Shown here: piece by piece, positions 9,508 through 18,632 of the stretch
How positions within the stretch are numbered: the stretch's first letter is position 1
How the letters are laid out: each line of letters opens with the position of its first letter
NCBI GenBank assembly: GCA_958366985.1
Contig: CATXDC010000001.1
Span: forward strand, 248,001-312,000
From: an uncultured Oscillospiraceae bacterium
GTDB taxonomy: Bacteria; Bacillota; Clostridia; Oscillospirales; Acutalibacteraceae
Reading direction: 5' to 3'
Length of the DNA stretch: 64,000 nt
Program-made: the position numbers and the translations under genes
The notes under the pieces: model-generated
The model's input: only the letters and a program-made list of their open reading frames with translations
Databases searched by the model: none
Told to the model about the DNA's origin: nothing

Positions 9508-10257
9508 CTAACAAAGAAAAAATTCTCCCGTAATTTTAAATTCAAGCTTTTTATAAAAAGATGCCTTATCTTCTCTGCACATAAGAAAAACGTCTTTGTT
9601 TTCCGATTTTGCAGCTGCACACAGTTCTTTTACAATATCTGATGCGTAGCCTTTACTGCGAAAATCCTTATGTGTTGCTACTGCGCCGATAACTGCTCCA
9701 CGATCACTTTCAAAGGTGAACATTCCGCAGGAAATACATTTATCTTCCTTTTCACGGAACAAAACCCGTGCACAGTTGTTTCGCACTCTTCCTGACAAAT
9801 CACAGAGCCAGTCTTCATAAGATGAAATACTTTCACCAAAAGATTCAGGCTCTTTCAGAAGATTATATATCTTCCTGTAAGGCGGTTCGCAGTTGAGAGT
9901 CAAAAGCGAACTGTTTTCATCTGAGCTTATTGTGGGTTTGTATTTCATTATAAAGCCTTTTTCAGAAATTTTAAAGCCTAAATCCTCTAAAACCTGTCTT
10001 TCTCCCAAAAGCGAAGAAAAGCCGATAACAGTTAAAAATTCTTTCAGCTCCTGTGAATCAAAACCATCTTCTGCCGCAACAATTACATGGGAATCCACCT
10101 TTGAAACACCCGCAGTAATTTTGCCGTCAAGCTCCTGAATCCAGAACAAAGCGAAAGATGTGTTAAAGCCATAGGCTTTCATAAGGGCTTCAATTTCTAT
10201 GGTCATGGGACTTAACGGTAAAGGCAGCTTAATTTCACTTTCCAGCAGTCTCAGCAA
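9508..10257 (-). CDS. GNAT family N-acetyltransferase
   Basis: 249 residues; the C-terminal half carries the GNAT core (GAVATHKDFRSKGYASDIVKEL, the acetyl-CoA loop with R-x-K-G-Y, then SFYKKLEFKITGE). The N-terminal half is variable and presumably binds substrate. The start is a TTG at 10257, eight bases after GGGGAG, overlapping the M42 gene by seven bases. It ends with TAG, which shows TAG is an ordinary stop in this genome. Acceptor unknown. Confidence 0.85.
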   Translation of the reverse strand: MLRLLESEIKLPLPLSPMTIEIEALMKAYGFNTSFALFWIQELDGKITAGVSKVDSHVIVAAEDGFDSQELKEFLTVIGFSSLLGERQVLEDLGFKISEKGFIMKYKPTISSDENSSLLTLNCEPPYRKIYNLLKEPESFGESISSYEDWLCDLSGRVRNNCARVLFREKEDKCISCGMFTFESDRGAVIGAVATHKDFRSKGYASDIVKELCAAAKSENKDVFLMCREDKASFYKKLEFKITGEFFLC

Positions 10258-11270
10258 GATGCCATCTCCCCAGCAAGAAGCGGTATCAGCTTCTGTGCGT
10301 CTTCATAGTCCTTTTCATAAATAACACAGGACGGTGAATGAAGATAACGGCAAGGCAGAGATACAGCAACTGTTTTAACACCGTTTCCGCTTACATGAAT
10401 AGCTGCACTGTCATTTCCGCCCGCTACAAGAGTTTTTGTCTGACAGGGAATATTTTCTCTTTCAGCAATATTAAAAGCCAGAGAATAAAGTTCGCTGTCA
10501 TAAACTGTGCCTCTGTCCATAAAGGACACAACGGGTCCTTTGCCAAGCTCGCAGACTCTTTTTTCTCCGCTGACTCCAGCAATATCCGCAGCGGTAGTGG
10601 TTTCAACAACAATTGCCTTATCAGGCATTACAGAAAATGCAGCTGCTTTAGCTCCTCTTGTACCTACTTCCTCCTGAACGGTAAAGACAAAATAAAGATC
10701 ATAGGGCTGCTCCTGCTTAATCATGTCAATTAATATAGTACATCCCGCTCTGTCATCAATGGCTTTACCTTTAATAAATCCGTCACCGAAAGGATAAATA
10801 TCGGAATCAAAATAAACACTATCGCCAAGGCTTACATATTTTTCCGCTTCTTCACGGCTTTCGGCTCCGATATCCACATACATTTCTGAAAAATCAGGGA
10901 CTTTATTTCTTTCATCTCCGCTGAGAAGATGAACAGCCTTAGCACCGATTACGCCGGTTATTTTGTTTTTACCTATAATTACTCTTCTGCCGTAAACTAC
11001 ACGCTGGTCAATTCCTCCCACAGGAGTAATTTTTACATATCCGCTTTCGGTAATGTAGTTTACCATAAATCCTACTTCGTCCATATGGGCAGCAAGCATC
11101 ACTTTTGAAGCTGCCTCATTTTTTCCCTTTTTAAAGGCAATTATATTTCCCAAAGCATCTACCCTGCACTGAGCAAAAGGCTCTATTTCAGAAAGAATCA
11201 GCTTTCTTACTTCATCTTCTCTGCCGGAGATACCGTTTGCATTACAAAGGTTTTTAAGCAATTCAGTCAT
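10251..11270 (-). CDS. M42 family metallo-aminopeptidase (first copy)
   Basis: 339 residues. M42 enzymes (FrvX, PepA, TET-like) are cytosolic dinuclear-metal aminopeptidases forming large oligomers. Metal and catalytic motifs are present: AAHMDEVGFMV, KAIDDRAGCTILI, VQEEVGTRGAK, VVETT and the C-terminal PCRYLHSPSCV. The frame is open to 11291 but AGGAGG, eight bases ahead of ATG 11270, decides the start. It overlaps the second M42 gene by eight bases, so the two paralogues are translated in tandem and may form a mixed complex (inference). Confidence 0.92.
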   Translation of the reverse strand: MTELLKNLCNANGISGREDEVRKLILSEIEPFAQCRVDALGNIIAFKKGKNEAASKVMLAAHMDEVGFMVNYITESGYVKITPVGGIDQRVVYGRRVIIGKNKITGVIGAKAVHLLSGDERNKVPDFSEMYVDIGAESREEAEKYVSLGDSVYFDSDIYPFGDGFIKGKAIDDRAGCTILIDMIKQEQPYDLYFVFTVQEEVGTRGAKAAAFSVMPDKAIVVETTTAADIAGVSGEKRVCELGKGPVVSFMDRGTVYDSELYSLAFNIAERENIPCQTKTLVAGGNDSAAIHVSGNGVKTVAVSLPCRYLHSPSCVIYEKDYEDAQKLIPLLAGEMASC

Positions 11271-12288
11271 CACAGCAGCCTCCTTTCTCAATATAACAGG
11301 CTAAGAGCTTTGCGGTGTTTTCAATATCCGCTGTACCCACAACCTCGGCAGCAGTGTGCATATATCTGAGAGGCACGGATACAAGTCCTGTTTTTATTCC
11401 TCCTGAATTTATACTGATAACATCAGCGTTTGTTCCCGTTCTTCCGCCCATTATCTCACGCTGGAACGTGATGCTTTCTTCTTCACACACTTTTATAAGA
11501 GTGTTTGTAATATTTTCATCAAGAGTCGGAGATACACCAATCATAGGACCTTTACCGAGTTTTCCGCATTCTTCATCTTTAAGTCCCGGTGAAAGTGCAA
11601 AGCTTACGTCAACTACAATTGCTTCATCCGGTTTCATTTTAAATACGGCAGGTCCTGCTCCTCTTGTACCTACTTCTTCCTGAACGGTTAAAGCACAGAT
11701 AACTTCGCCTTTATACCCTCTTTCACAGAGAAGCTTTAAAGCGGCAATTATCGCCGCAGCACCAGCTCGGTTATCGAGAGCGGGAGCTGTAATGCATCCT
11801 GAAAGAAGCTTTGCAAAGGGTTTCTCAACTAATACACGATCGCCGAGAGAAACTTTTTTCTTTAAGGTTGCACCGGTGAATCCCGTATCAATGTACAGCG
11901 AATCACTGTCGAGAGCCTTGCTTTCATCACCCGAAGAAAGATGAGGCGGAATGCTGCATATAATTCCTTTAACGGGTTCTTTCCCCATTATAACAACTTC
12001 TTCACCGGAAAGAACACGCCAATCCATTCCCCCGCAGGAATCGCATTTTACAAATCCGTTTTCATCAATATATTTTACAATCAGTCCTATTTTATCTATA
12101 TGGGCATCGAGAAGCACACGTCTGCCCTCGGCGCCTTTATTTATTGTACAGAAAAAATTGCCCATGCCGTCTGTTGAGATTTCTCCGTTTTCAGAAAGCA
12201 AATCTCTTAAAACAGAATGCAGCTCTTCCTCCCTGCCTGACACGCCTTTCTCACAGGACAGAAGCTCTGTAATTTTTTCAACATCCAT
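11263..12288 (-). CDS. M42 family metallo-aminopeptidase (second copy)
   Basis: 341 residues, paralogue of the adjacent downstream gene with the same motifs: DAHIDKIGLIV, PALDNRAGAAAII, VQEEVGTRGAG, VVDVS and PLRYMHTAAEV. It has a CGGAGGTG site before ATG 12288. It leads the minus-strand run down to 6008. The two copies differ widely in sequence, so this is not a recent duplication. Likely role is peptide turnover in the cytoplasm. Confidence 0.92.
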   Translation of the reverse strand: MDVEKITELLSCEKGVSGREEELHSVLRDLLSENGEISTDGMGNFFCTINKGAEGRRVLLDAHIDKIGLIVKYIDENGFVKCDSCGGMDWRVLSGEEVVIMGKEPVKGIICSIPPHLSSGDESKALDSDSLYIDTGFTGATLKKKVSLGDRVLVEKPFAKLLSGCITAPALDNRAGAAAIIAALKLLCERGYKGEVICALTVQEEVGTRGAGPAVFKMKPDEAIVVDVSFALSPGLKDEECGKLGKGPMIGVSPTLDENITNTLIKVCEEESITFQREIMGGRTGTNADVISINSGGIKTGLVSVPLRYMHTAAEVVGTADIENTAKLLACYIEKGGCCDD

Positions 12289-12551
12289 TTATATGCACCT
12301 CCGTTTTTCGCTGCCTTTCATTATACTTATAATCTTTACCTTTTTCAAGGCAGCAATACATGTGATTATTTTAGTATTAATTACTTTCTATATAATATTT
12401 AAAGCTTTTCTTTTCTAAACGTCAAAACCTCATGGACTCCTCCCGGCTTTTTTATATAATCGAACAAAAAACTGATAAATTGTTGTAATAAAAATAAAAG
12501 AGATATAAAATATACAGACAGCTTTATAATTATTATGGGAGGGAGTAAAAA

Positions 12552-13946
12552 ATGAAGCGCAATTATGAGATTGATATGTGCAACGGACCAATTTTAGGAA
12601 AGCTCATTCAGTTTGCAATTCCACTTATGCTTTCAGGTGTTTTACAGTTGCTTTTTAATGCCGCCGACATAATTGTAGTAGGTCGTTACACCGGCAGCGA
12701 TGCACTGGCTGCCGTCGGCGCAACAAGTGCCCTCAACAACCTTATAGTCAATATATTTATCGGACTTTCTATCGGAAGCAGCGTTGTTATGGCAAGATAC
12801 TACGGAGCTCAGGACTGGAAAAACGTAAGCGATGTAGTTCACACATCTGTGCTTCTGAGCTTTATTTCAGGTGTTTTTCTTATTTTTGCAGGAATCGCCC
12901 TTGCAAAACCTCTGCTGATTCTTACCGGAACACCAGAAAACGTTCTTGATCAGTCGGTTCTTTATATGAGAATTATTTTCTGCGGTATGCCTTCACTTAT
13001 GGTATATAACTTCGGAGCCGCTATTCTGCGTGCCGTAGGAGATACTAAGCGTCCGCTTTTCTTCCTGACTATTTCGGGACTGATAAACGTCGCACTTAAT
13101 CTTTTCTTTGTTATTGTATTTGAGATGGGAGTTTCAGGTGTTGCAATTGCAACTATTATCTCTCAGTTCGTTTCGGCAATACTTGTCGTTTTATGTCTTA
13201 TAAAGAGCCCCGGAAACTATAAGCTTTATTTAAAACAACTTAAAATACATAAGGAAAAACTTATCGAAATCATCAAAGTAGGTCTTCCCGCCGGAGTTCA
13301 GGGGGCTGTTTTCTCAATATCTAACGTACTTATTCAGTCCTCCATTAACTCTTTCGGTTCAATAGCAGTGGCAGGAAATACCGCTGCTTCAAATATCGAA
13401 GGTTTCGTCTATACTTCAATGAACTCCCTTTATCAGGCATCCCTGAGCTTTACAAGCCAGAATATGGGCGCTAAAAAGTATAACCGCATTGTACCGATTC
13501 TTATTAGAAGCCTTGTAATGGTATTCGTTATCGGAGCTGTTCTGGGCGGAGGAGCCTTCCTGTTCGGACATGAGCTTCTTGGCATATACTCAAAAGATCC
13601 AAAAGTTATTGAATACGGAATCAGCCGTATGGCGGTAGTTTGCCTCACATATTACCTGTGCGGAATGATGGACGTATGCTGCGGATCAATCAGAGGTTTA
13701 GGTTATTCGGTTGTCCCCACTGTCGTTTCTCTGGTAGGTGCCTGCGGACTGAGAATAGTTTGGATTTATACTATTTTTGCACTTAACAGAACCCTTACAA
13801 CATTGTATATTTCTTATCCTGTCACATGGGGAATAACTTTTGCGGCACACCTTGTTTGTTTCATTGTTTTTCTCAGGAAAATCAAAAAGAACAATCCCCC
13901 CGCAAACGAGGAAACAAATTTGCAAGGCGAAACGGTAAATGCTTAA
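12552..13946 (+). CDS. MATE family efflux transporter
   Basis: 464 residues with about twelve hydrophobic segments in two related halves, typical of MATE (DinF/NorM-like) cation-coupled exporters in the cytoplasmic membrane. Family-like stretches include PLMLSGVLQLLFNAADIIVVG early and TIISQFVSAILVVLCLIKS at the end of the first half. Start ATG 12552 follows GGGAGGGAG. The gene stands alone, divergent from the M42 operon and followed by a strong terminator at 13955. Substrate unknown. Confidence 0.92.
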   Translation: MKRNYEIDMCNGPILGKLIQFAIPLMLSGVLQLLFNAADIIVVGRYTGSDALAAVGATSALNNLIVNIFIGLSIGSSVVMARYYGAQDWKNVSDVVHTSVLLSFISGVFLIFAGIALAKPLLILTGTPENVLDQSVLYMRIIFCGMPSLMVYNFGAAILRAVGDTKRPLFFLTISGLINVALNLFFVIVFEMGVSGVAIATIISQFVSAILVVLCLIKSPGNYKLYLKQLKIHKEKLIEIIKVGLPAGVQGAVFSISNVLIQSSINSFGSIAVAGNTAASNIEGFVYTSMNSLYQASLSFTSQNMGAKKYNRIVPILIRSLVMVFVIGAVLGGGAFLFGHELLGIYSKDPKVIEYGISRMAVVCLTYYLCGMMDVCCGSIRGLGYSVVPTVVSLVGACGLRIVWIYTIFALNRTLTTLYISYPVTWGITFAAHLVCFIVFLRKIKKNNPPANEETNLQGETVNA

Positions 13947-13954
13947 AAACACAC

Positions 13955-13992
13955 AAACCGGTATGGCAATAGACCATACCGGTTTATTTTTA
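13955..13992 (+). terminator. Terminator after the MATE gene
   Basis: Perfect 12-bp stem (AAACCGGTATGG 13955-13966, CCATACCGGTTT 13974-13985), 7-base loop, followed by a T-rich run. The minus-strand DUF6054 gene ends 41 bases away and may share it. Confidence 0.9.
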
Positions 13993-14032
13993 CTATAAAT
14001 ATTTGTAAAAGATTCTATCCTGACTTTTATTG

Positions 14033-14377
14033 TCAGCCTTTGCTGGACATATAATTTTCAACAGCTACGGAAATTTCACCAAGGAATGCTTCTTCCCCAA
14101 TTGTATTCATTTTGAAAAACATCGCTTGACTGCCGCCGGAGGTTATGGCTGTCAAAAACACTTCGCCATCATGCTCGAGGACTGTCAGATTAAGGCTTAC
14201 ACGGTTACTGCCGCTCCAGCTGTAACGTTCATAAACTCTTACTGCACATTTAACATCGCCAACACAGTAATCACTGGAATCTTCACAGGTAGCGGAAACA
14301 CTATTGCTGACTGCCTCTTCAACTACTGCCAATACCTCCTGACATGTTCCCTTTAATGTGACTTCATACTTTGCCAT
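14033..14377 (-). CDS. DUF6054-like small protein
   Basis: 114 residues, soluble, no signal peptide. It has the layout I associate with DUF6054 (an N-terminal alpha/beta stretch and the C-terminal SGGSQAMFFKMNTIGEEAF motif); function unknown. The frame reaches an ATG at 14389 that overlaps the previous stop as ATGA, but GAGGGG lies between it and ATG 14377, so MAKYEV is the preferred start. It is the last gene of the fucosidase operon. Confidence 0.7.
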   Translation of the reverse strand: MAKYEVTLKGTCQEVLAVVEEAVSNSVSATCEDSSDYCVGDVKCAVRVYERYSWSGSNRVSLNLTVLEHDGEVFLTAITSGGSQAMFFKMNTIGEEAFLGEISVAVENYMSSKG

Positions 14378-14385
14378 AATTCCCC

Positions 14386-15171
14386 TCATTTCATATATTT
14401 ATTTTCTTTGAGCCAATAAACTGAATCACAAAGTGCATCAGAGGTTTTAACCTCCACCACACATCGGCATCCTGCTTTTTCAGCAGTTTTCAGTCTTTCA
14501 TGCAGATTTATTTTTCCTTTACCCAAAGGCAAATGGTCTTTTTTCTCAAAAGCATCGTGAACATGCATATGATAAAGATTTCCTGTATTCTTCAGCATAA
14601 ACTCTTCATCAATATTTTCCGCCGCCTCACAGTGACCGATATCCCAGGTTAAACCGATATTTTTCTCTGTTATAAGCTGTTCTATTGCGGCAACTTCAAA
14701 AGCCTTAAATCCATTTGTGTTTTCTATGGAAACTTTTGTCTTTCCAGAAAATTTCGCACAAATATCTCTTAATTCACTCAGAGAGTCATTATAGTATGCA
14801 GCATATTTTTCGTAAAGAAAAACCTTTTTATCGGGCAGCGTAAACCATACTCCTCTATTTAAATGCATATTGACAATAGGAATTTTAAGCTCTGCTGCCG
14901 CAGACAGAGTTTCTTTCAGCACCTGCTGCCATCCGCTTTTTATCACCGGATTGAAATTGCAGAAATCCGCATTTTCATCAAGATGCAGCGTAAAATATAT
15001 GCTGTTTTTCTCAGAAATTCTGTTTAACCGTACTATATCTTTATCGCTGAAAGTCTGACAAAAAGGAAGATTCATATTAAGTTCCAGAAAGCTAAGTCCA
15101 AGCTTTCGGCACAGCTGAGCATTTTCCTCAATACTGTCATACTCAATGAGAGTCGGCATCCCGAAATCCAT
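14386..15171 (-). CDS. Sugar phosphate isomerase/epimerase-like TIM barrel
   Basis: About 261 residues of the AP-endonuclease-2/xylose-isomerase-like TIM-barrel superfamily: ELNMNLPF, YFTLHLDENADF, VNMHLNRG, VSIENTNG, GLTWDIGHCE, HMHVHDAF, CVVEVKTS mark successive strands with metal ligands Glu, Asp, His and Glu. The frame is open to 15225, inside the fucosidase gene, but ATG 15171 right after the fucosidase stop, with a TGGAGG upstream, is the likely start. It probably acts on a sugar released or modified alongside the fucosidase; the substrate is not evident. Confidence 0.8.
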   Translation of the reverse strand: MDFGMPTLIEYDSIEENAQLCRKLGLSFLELNMNLPFCQTFSDKDIVRLNRISEKNSIYFTLHLDENADFCNFNPVIKSGWQQVLKETLSAAAELKIPIVNMHLNRGVWFTLPDKKVFLYEKYAAYYNDSLSELRDICAKFSGKTKVSIENTNGFKAFEVAAIEQLITEKNIGLTWDIGHCEAAENIDEEFMLKNTGNLYHMHVHDAFEKKDHLPLGKGKINLHERLKTAEKAGCRCVVEVKTSDALCDSVYWLKENKYMK

Positions 15172-15172
15172 A

Positions 15173-16594
15173 TCAGCGGTATACCTCCAGCTTTGAAAGT
15201 GTGGGACAAACTCTTGACTGCTCAAATATTATTTTTATCTTTGAAGCTTTGGTTTTACGGAATTTACAGATTTTCTTATATCCGATTACAGTACCTGAGA
15301 AAATATTTTTCCATTTTCCCTTTTTCTCGACATAAATACTGAATTTCTCAACACGCTGACCAACTAAAATCTGCTCCCCTAAAACCATCCTGCTGAACTT
15401 AACAGTTTTTCCGAAATCAACTTCCAGTTCTGCCTTTTCTGTACCGTCGCAGGGCTTCCAGAAATCTTTCTTATCGTCTGTAAGAGCCATGTTAGCTGAT
15501 ACTTTATCGCTTTCACATTCACTTGCATTTGCCTTTGCAACTTTTGCAAGATTTTCAGAATATGTATTTTTAATATAATTTCCGAATTCTTTCAGCCTTT
15601 TAACATCAGCATCGGCAATGCGTCCTTTTTTATCAGGCGGAATATTGAGCAGAAGGCTTGCGTTACCGCCTACGGAGCTCTCATATATCTTTATTAATTT
15701 CTTCAAACTTCTAACTTTTCTGTCCTGATTTTTATGATAAAACCATCCTGGTCTTATAGAAGTGTCAACCTCACAGGGATACCATACACAGTCACTTGCC
15801 TGCTCGATTACTTTCCTGCTGCCAAGGTCTTCATCCGTACTGTCAACTTTTTTGGCAAAAGAAGCATCATCCTCCTGCTGAGATTTTTCCGCAACCTTTT
15901 CATTATCAACCATGGAAGACGGCACAACACTCCACTCCGATTCACGGCATTTGCCTGCTTCATTTCCGCACCACCGCACATCGGGACCACAAATATTTAT
16001 TACTGCACCGGGCTGAAGCTCTCTGATTAAAGAGTAATACCCTTCCCAATCATACTCCTGTTTTTTTCCGTTCTTTCCTTCACCGCAAGCTCCGTCAAAC
16101 CACAGGCAGAAAAGTTCTCCGTAATTTGTCATAAGCTCACGAAGCTGATTTTTATAAAATGTATTATATTCTTCACCACTGCCATATGTAGGTTCATGTC
16201 TGTCCCAAGGTGAAAGATATATTCCGAATTTTATACCGCCTTTTTTGCAGGCATCGGCTACCTCTTTAACAACGTCGCCTTTTCCGTTTTTCCACGGGCT
16301 GTTTTTAACACTGTGTTCAGTATATTTACTGGGCCAAAGACAAAATCCGTCATGATGCTTTGCTGTAAGTATAAGACCGGTCATTTCTGCTGATTTGACA
16401 GCTTCCACCCACTGATCGGCATCAAAATCCGTCGGATTAAAAAGCGACGGTGATTCATCGCCCTTTCCCCATTCACGGTTGGTAAATGTATTAATGCCAA
16501 AATGAGCAAATGCATAAAACTCCATTTGCTGCCAGTTATACTGTCTTTCGCTTGGCACAGTATTCGCCGCTTTTATAATTATATCTTTTCCCAT
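15173..16594 (-). CDS. Alpha-L-fucosidase, GH29 family
   Basis: 473 residues. GH29 hydrolyses terminal alpha-L-fucosides by a retaining mechanism. The N-terminal catalytic domain shows AHFGINTFTNREWG, LTAKHHDGFCLWPSKYTEHSV and ELFCLWFDGACG (nucleophile Asp in the WFDG motif). The last 110 residues look like a discoidin-type beta-sandwich (RMVLGEQI...VEKFSIYVE). There is no signal peptide, so it acts in the cytoplasm on imported fuco-oligosaccharides. Start ATG 16594 follows CGGAGGAG; the longer frame to 16615 lacks a ribosome site. It heads a three-gene operon. Confidence 0.9.
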   Translation of the reverse strand: MGKDIIIKAANTVPSERQYNWQQMEFYAFAHFGINTFTNREWGKGDESPSLFNPTDFDADQWVEAVKSAEMTGLILTAKHHDGFCLWPSKYTEHSVKNSPWKNGKGDVVKEVADACKKGGIKFGIYLSPWDRHEPTYGSGEEYNTFYKNQLRELMTNYGELFCLWFDGACGEGKNGKKQEYDWEGYYSLIRELQPGAVINICGPDVRWCGNEAGKCRESEWSVVPSSMVDNEKVAEKSQQEDDASFAKKVDSTDEDLGSRKVIEQASDCVWYPCEVDTSIRPGWFYHKNQDRKVRSLKKLIKIYESSVGGNASLLLNIPPDKKGRIADADVKRLKEFGNYIKNTYSENLAKVAKANASECESDKVSANMALTDDKKDFWKPCDGTEKAELEVDFGKTVKFSRMVLGEQILVGQRVEKFSIYVEKKGKWKNIFSGTVIGYKKICKFRKTKASKIKIIFEQSRVCPTLSKLEVYR

Positions 16595-16801
16595 GATGCT
16601 CCTCCGCAAAATCAAATAAATTTATAGAAAGTTTAGCATAAAATCCCACCGTTTTCAAATTATTTTTATGATAATTGCAGAAAAACATTGAAATAAATAT
16701 ATTCTCATTAAATCTTTGCAAAATCAGTTAAGTAATGTTATAATTACAGTGATTATTAGGGTAATTTAAAATTCATTAACACTTTAATAAAAATTTTTTG
16801 T

Positions 16802-16822
16802 TATCATTGCTCTATCATTGCT
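16802..16822 (+). promoter_or_regulatory. Tandem direct repeat upstream of the ABC exporter
   Basis: TATCATTGCT occurs at 16802-16811 and again at 16813-16822, an 11-bp period that would place both on one face of the helix. It lies 53 to 73 bases before the ABC gene. A response-regulator or other tandem operator is plausible; it does not match the CTTWAG arrays further downstream. Confidence 0.4.
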
Positions 16823-16874
16823 AAATTAGATCTGTTATGCAGATTGTACGTAAAAAAACACGGAGGTGAATCAC

Positions 16875-18632
16875 TTGCTGAAAGTTCTCAGCTACCTCAA
16901 ACATTATAAGTGGACAGCGATTTTTGCCACCATTTTTATTGTGATTAACAGCGCAATGCAGTTGATTCTTCCATCTATGATGGCGAATATTATGAACAAC
17001 GGTATTGCCAACGGAAAACTTGCTTACATTTATATCATGGGATTCTTAATGATAATAGCTGCTATTTTCGGTGCTTTTGCCGCAGTTTTGTCCAGCTATT
17101 TTTCAAGCAAGGCTTCAACCGGATTCGGTAAAGAGCTGCGACGTGCTGTATTTCTTAAAGCCGAAAGTCTTTCACAATGCGATATAGACAAAATCGGCGT
17201 ATCTTCCATGATAACACGTTCAACAAACGATATTAACCAGATTCAAAGCCTCGTTCTTGTAAGCATGAGGATGATTATCAGCGCTCCTATTATGATGGTA
17301 GGCGGTGCCATCATGGCGTTTACAATGAACAAAACTCTATCCTTGGTTATATTCACAGTAATTCCGATAATTGCGCTCATCGCCCTTTTTGTCGTTAAAA
17401 AAGTTCTTCCCTGGTTCGAACAGATGCAGAAGAAAACGGATGCTCTTAATCAGATTGTCCGTGAAAGACTCGGCGGTGTAAGGGTAATCAGAGCATTTAA
17501 CAAACAGTCTTATGAACAGGCTCGTTTCAGAAAAGGCAATTTTGAATTGACAGAAATTGCTCTCAAAACCAACAGACTGTTTGCTTCACTTATTCCTCTG
17601 GCAATGTTCTTGATGTATTCACTGATTGTAATACTTATATGGCTTGGAAGCAGCCAGGTTAACAATATGGACATAAACACACAGGCTGCTGAAATTGCCG
17701 GTACTATCGGTAACCTTCAGGCTTTCATGATGTATCTTATCATGATCGTTTTTGCTGTCGGTCTTGCAGCGTCAATGTTCGTAATGGTCCCCCGTGCTGC
17801 TATTTCCGCAAGACGTATTTGTGAAATCCTTGATATGGAACCCATGATCAAGGAAAATAATGATTCAGTTCATCACAGCGACAGCCATGAAGGAAAAATC
17901 GAATTTAAAAATGTTTCTTTTGGATATGACGGAGCTGAAAGAAATGTTCTTAACAACATAAGTTTCACTGCAAATCCCGGTGAAGTTACAGCTATCATCG
18001 GCGGCACAGGATGCGGAAAAACAACACTGGTTAACCTTATTTCAAGATTTTATGATGTAAGTTCCGGTGAAATACTTGTTGACGGAACAAACATAAAAGA
18101 TATGCGGTTATCTGAGCTTCATAAAAAGATCGGATATGTACCTCAAAAGGTTTTGCTGTTCAGCGGTACCGTTGCCGATAACCTCAGATACGGCAAAGAA
18201 AATGCTACTGAAGAAGAGATGTGGGCAGCACTCGAAACCGCTCAGGCGTCAGATTTCATAAGCAAAATGCCGAAAAAACTTGAAAGCAGACTTTCTCAGA
18301 ATGCGACAAATTTATCCGGCGGTCAGAAACAGCGTATATCAATCGCCCGTGCTCTTATCCGAAATGCTGAAATTTATATTTTCGATGACAGCTTTTCAGC
18401 TCTCGACTTTAAGACCGATGCTCTTCTGAGAGCTGCAATAAAGAAAGAGTTTTCAAATTCAACTCAGATAATTGTTGCTCAAAGAGTTGGTACTATTTTA
18501 AATGCAGACAAAATAATCGTTCTTGACAACGGCGAAATAGCCGGTCAGGGAACTCACGGTGAACTTTATAAAAACTGCAGTGTATACCGTGAAATTGTTC
18601 AGTCTCAGCTTTCCAAGGAGGAAATAGAATGA
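16875..18632 (+). CDS. ABC exporter half-transporter with degenerate Walker B (heterodimer subunit 1)
   Basis: 585 residues: six membrane segments (about 18-300) then an ABC domain with Walker A GGTGCGKTT, signature LSGGQKQR and Walker B IYIFDDS, where the catalytic Glu is Asp. Paired with the next gene this is the asymmetry of LmrCD/BmrCD/TM287-288-type multidrug exporters: this subunit provides the normal signature but the inactive Walker B. The frame includes a GTG at 16866 buried in the ribosome site; TTG 16875, eight bases after GGAGG, is the better start. It overlaps the next gene as ATGA. Substrate unknown; drug, peptide or lipid export is plausible. Confidence 0.92.
   Translation: MLKVLSYLKHYKWTAIFATIFIVINSAMQLILPSMMANIMNNGIANGKLAYIYIMGFLMIIAAIFGAFAAVLSSYFSSKASTGFGKELRRAVFLKAESLSQCDIDKIGVSSMITRSTNDINQIQSLVLVSMRMIISAPIMMVGGAIMAFTMNKTLSLVIFTVIPIIALIALFVVKKVLPWFEQMQKKTDALNQIVRERLGGVRVIRAFNKQSYEQARFRKGNFELTEIALKTNRLFASLIPLAMFLMYSLIVILIWLGSSQVNNMDINTQAAEIAGTIGNLQAFMMYLIMIVFAVGLAASMFVMVPRAAISARRICEILDMEPMIKENNDSVHHSDSHEGKIEFKNVSFGYDGAERNVLNNISFTANPGEVTAIIGGTGCGKTTLVNLISRFYDVSSGEILVDGTNIKDMRLSELHKKIGYVPQKVLLFSGTVADNLRYGKENATEEEMWAALETAQASDFISKMPKKLESRLSQNATNLSGGQKQRISIARALIRNAEIYIFDDSFSALDFKTDALLRAAIKKEFSNSTQIIVAQRVGTILNADKIIVLDNGEIAGQGTHGELYKNCSVYREIVQSQLSKEEIE

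Noticed and set aside
11951..12418. 155-codon plus-strand frame opposite the second M42 gene
   Set aside because: Shadow frame, Ser/Pro/Phe-rich, no start signal.
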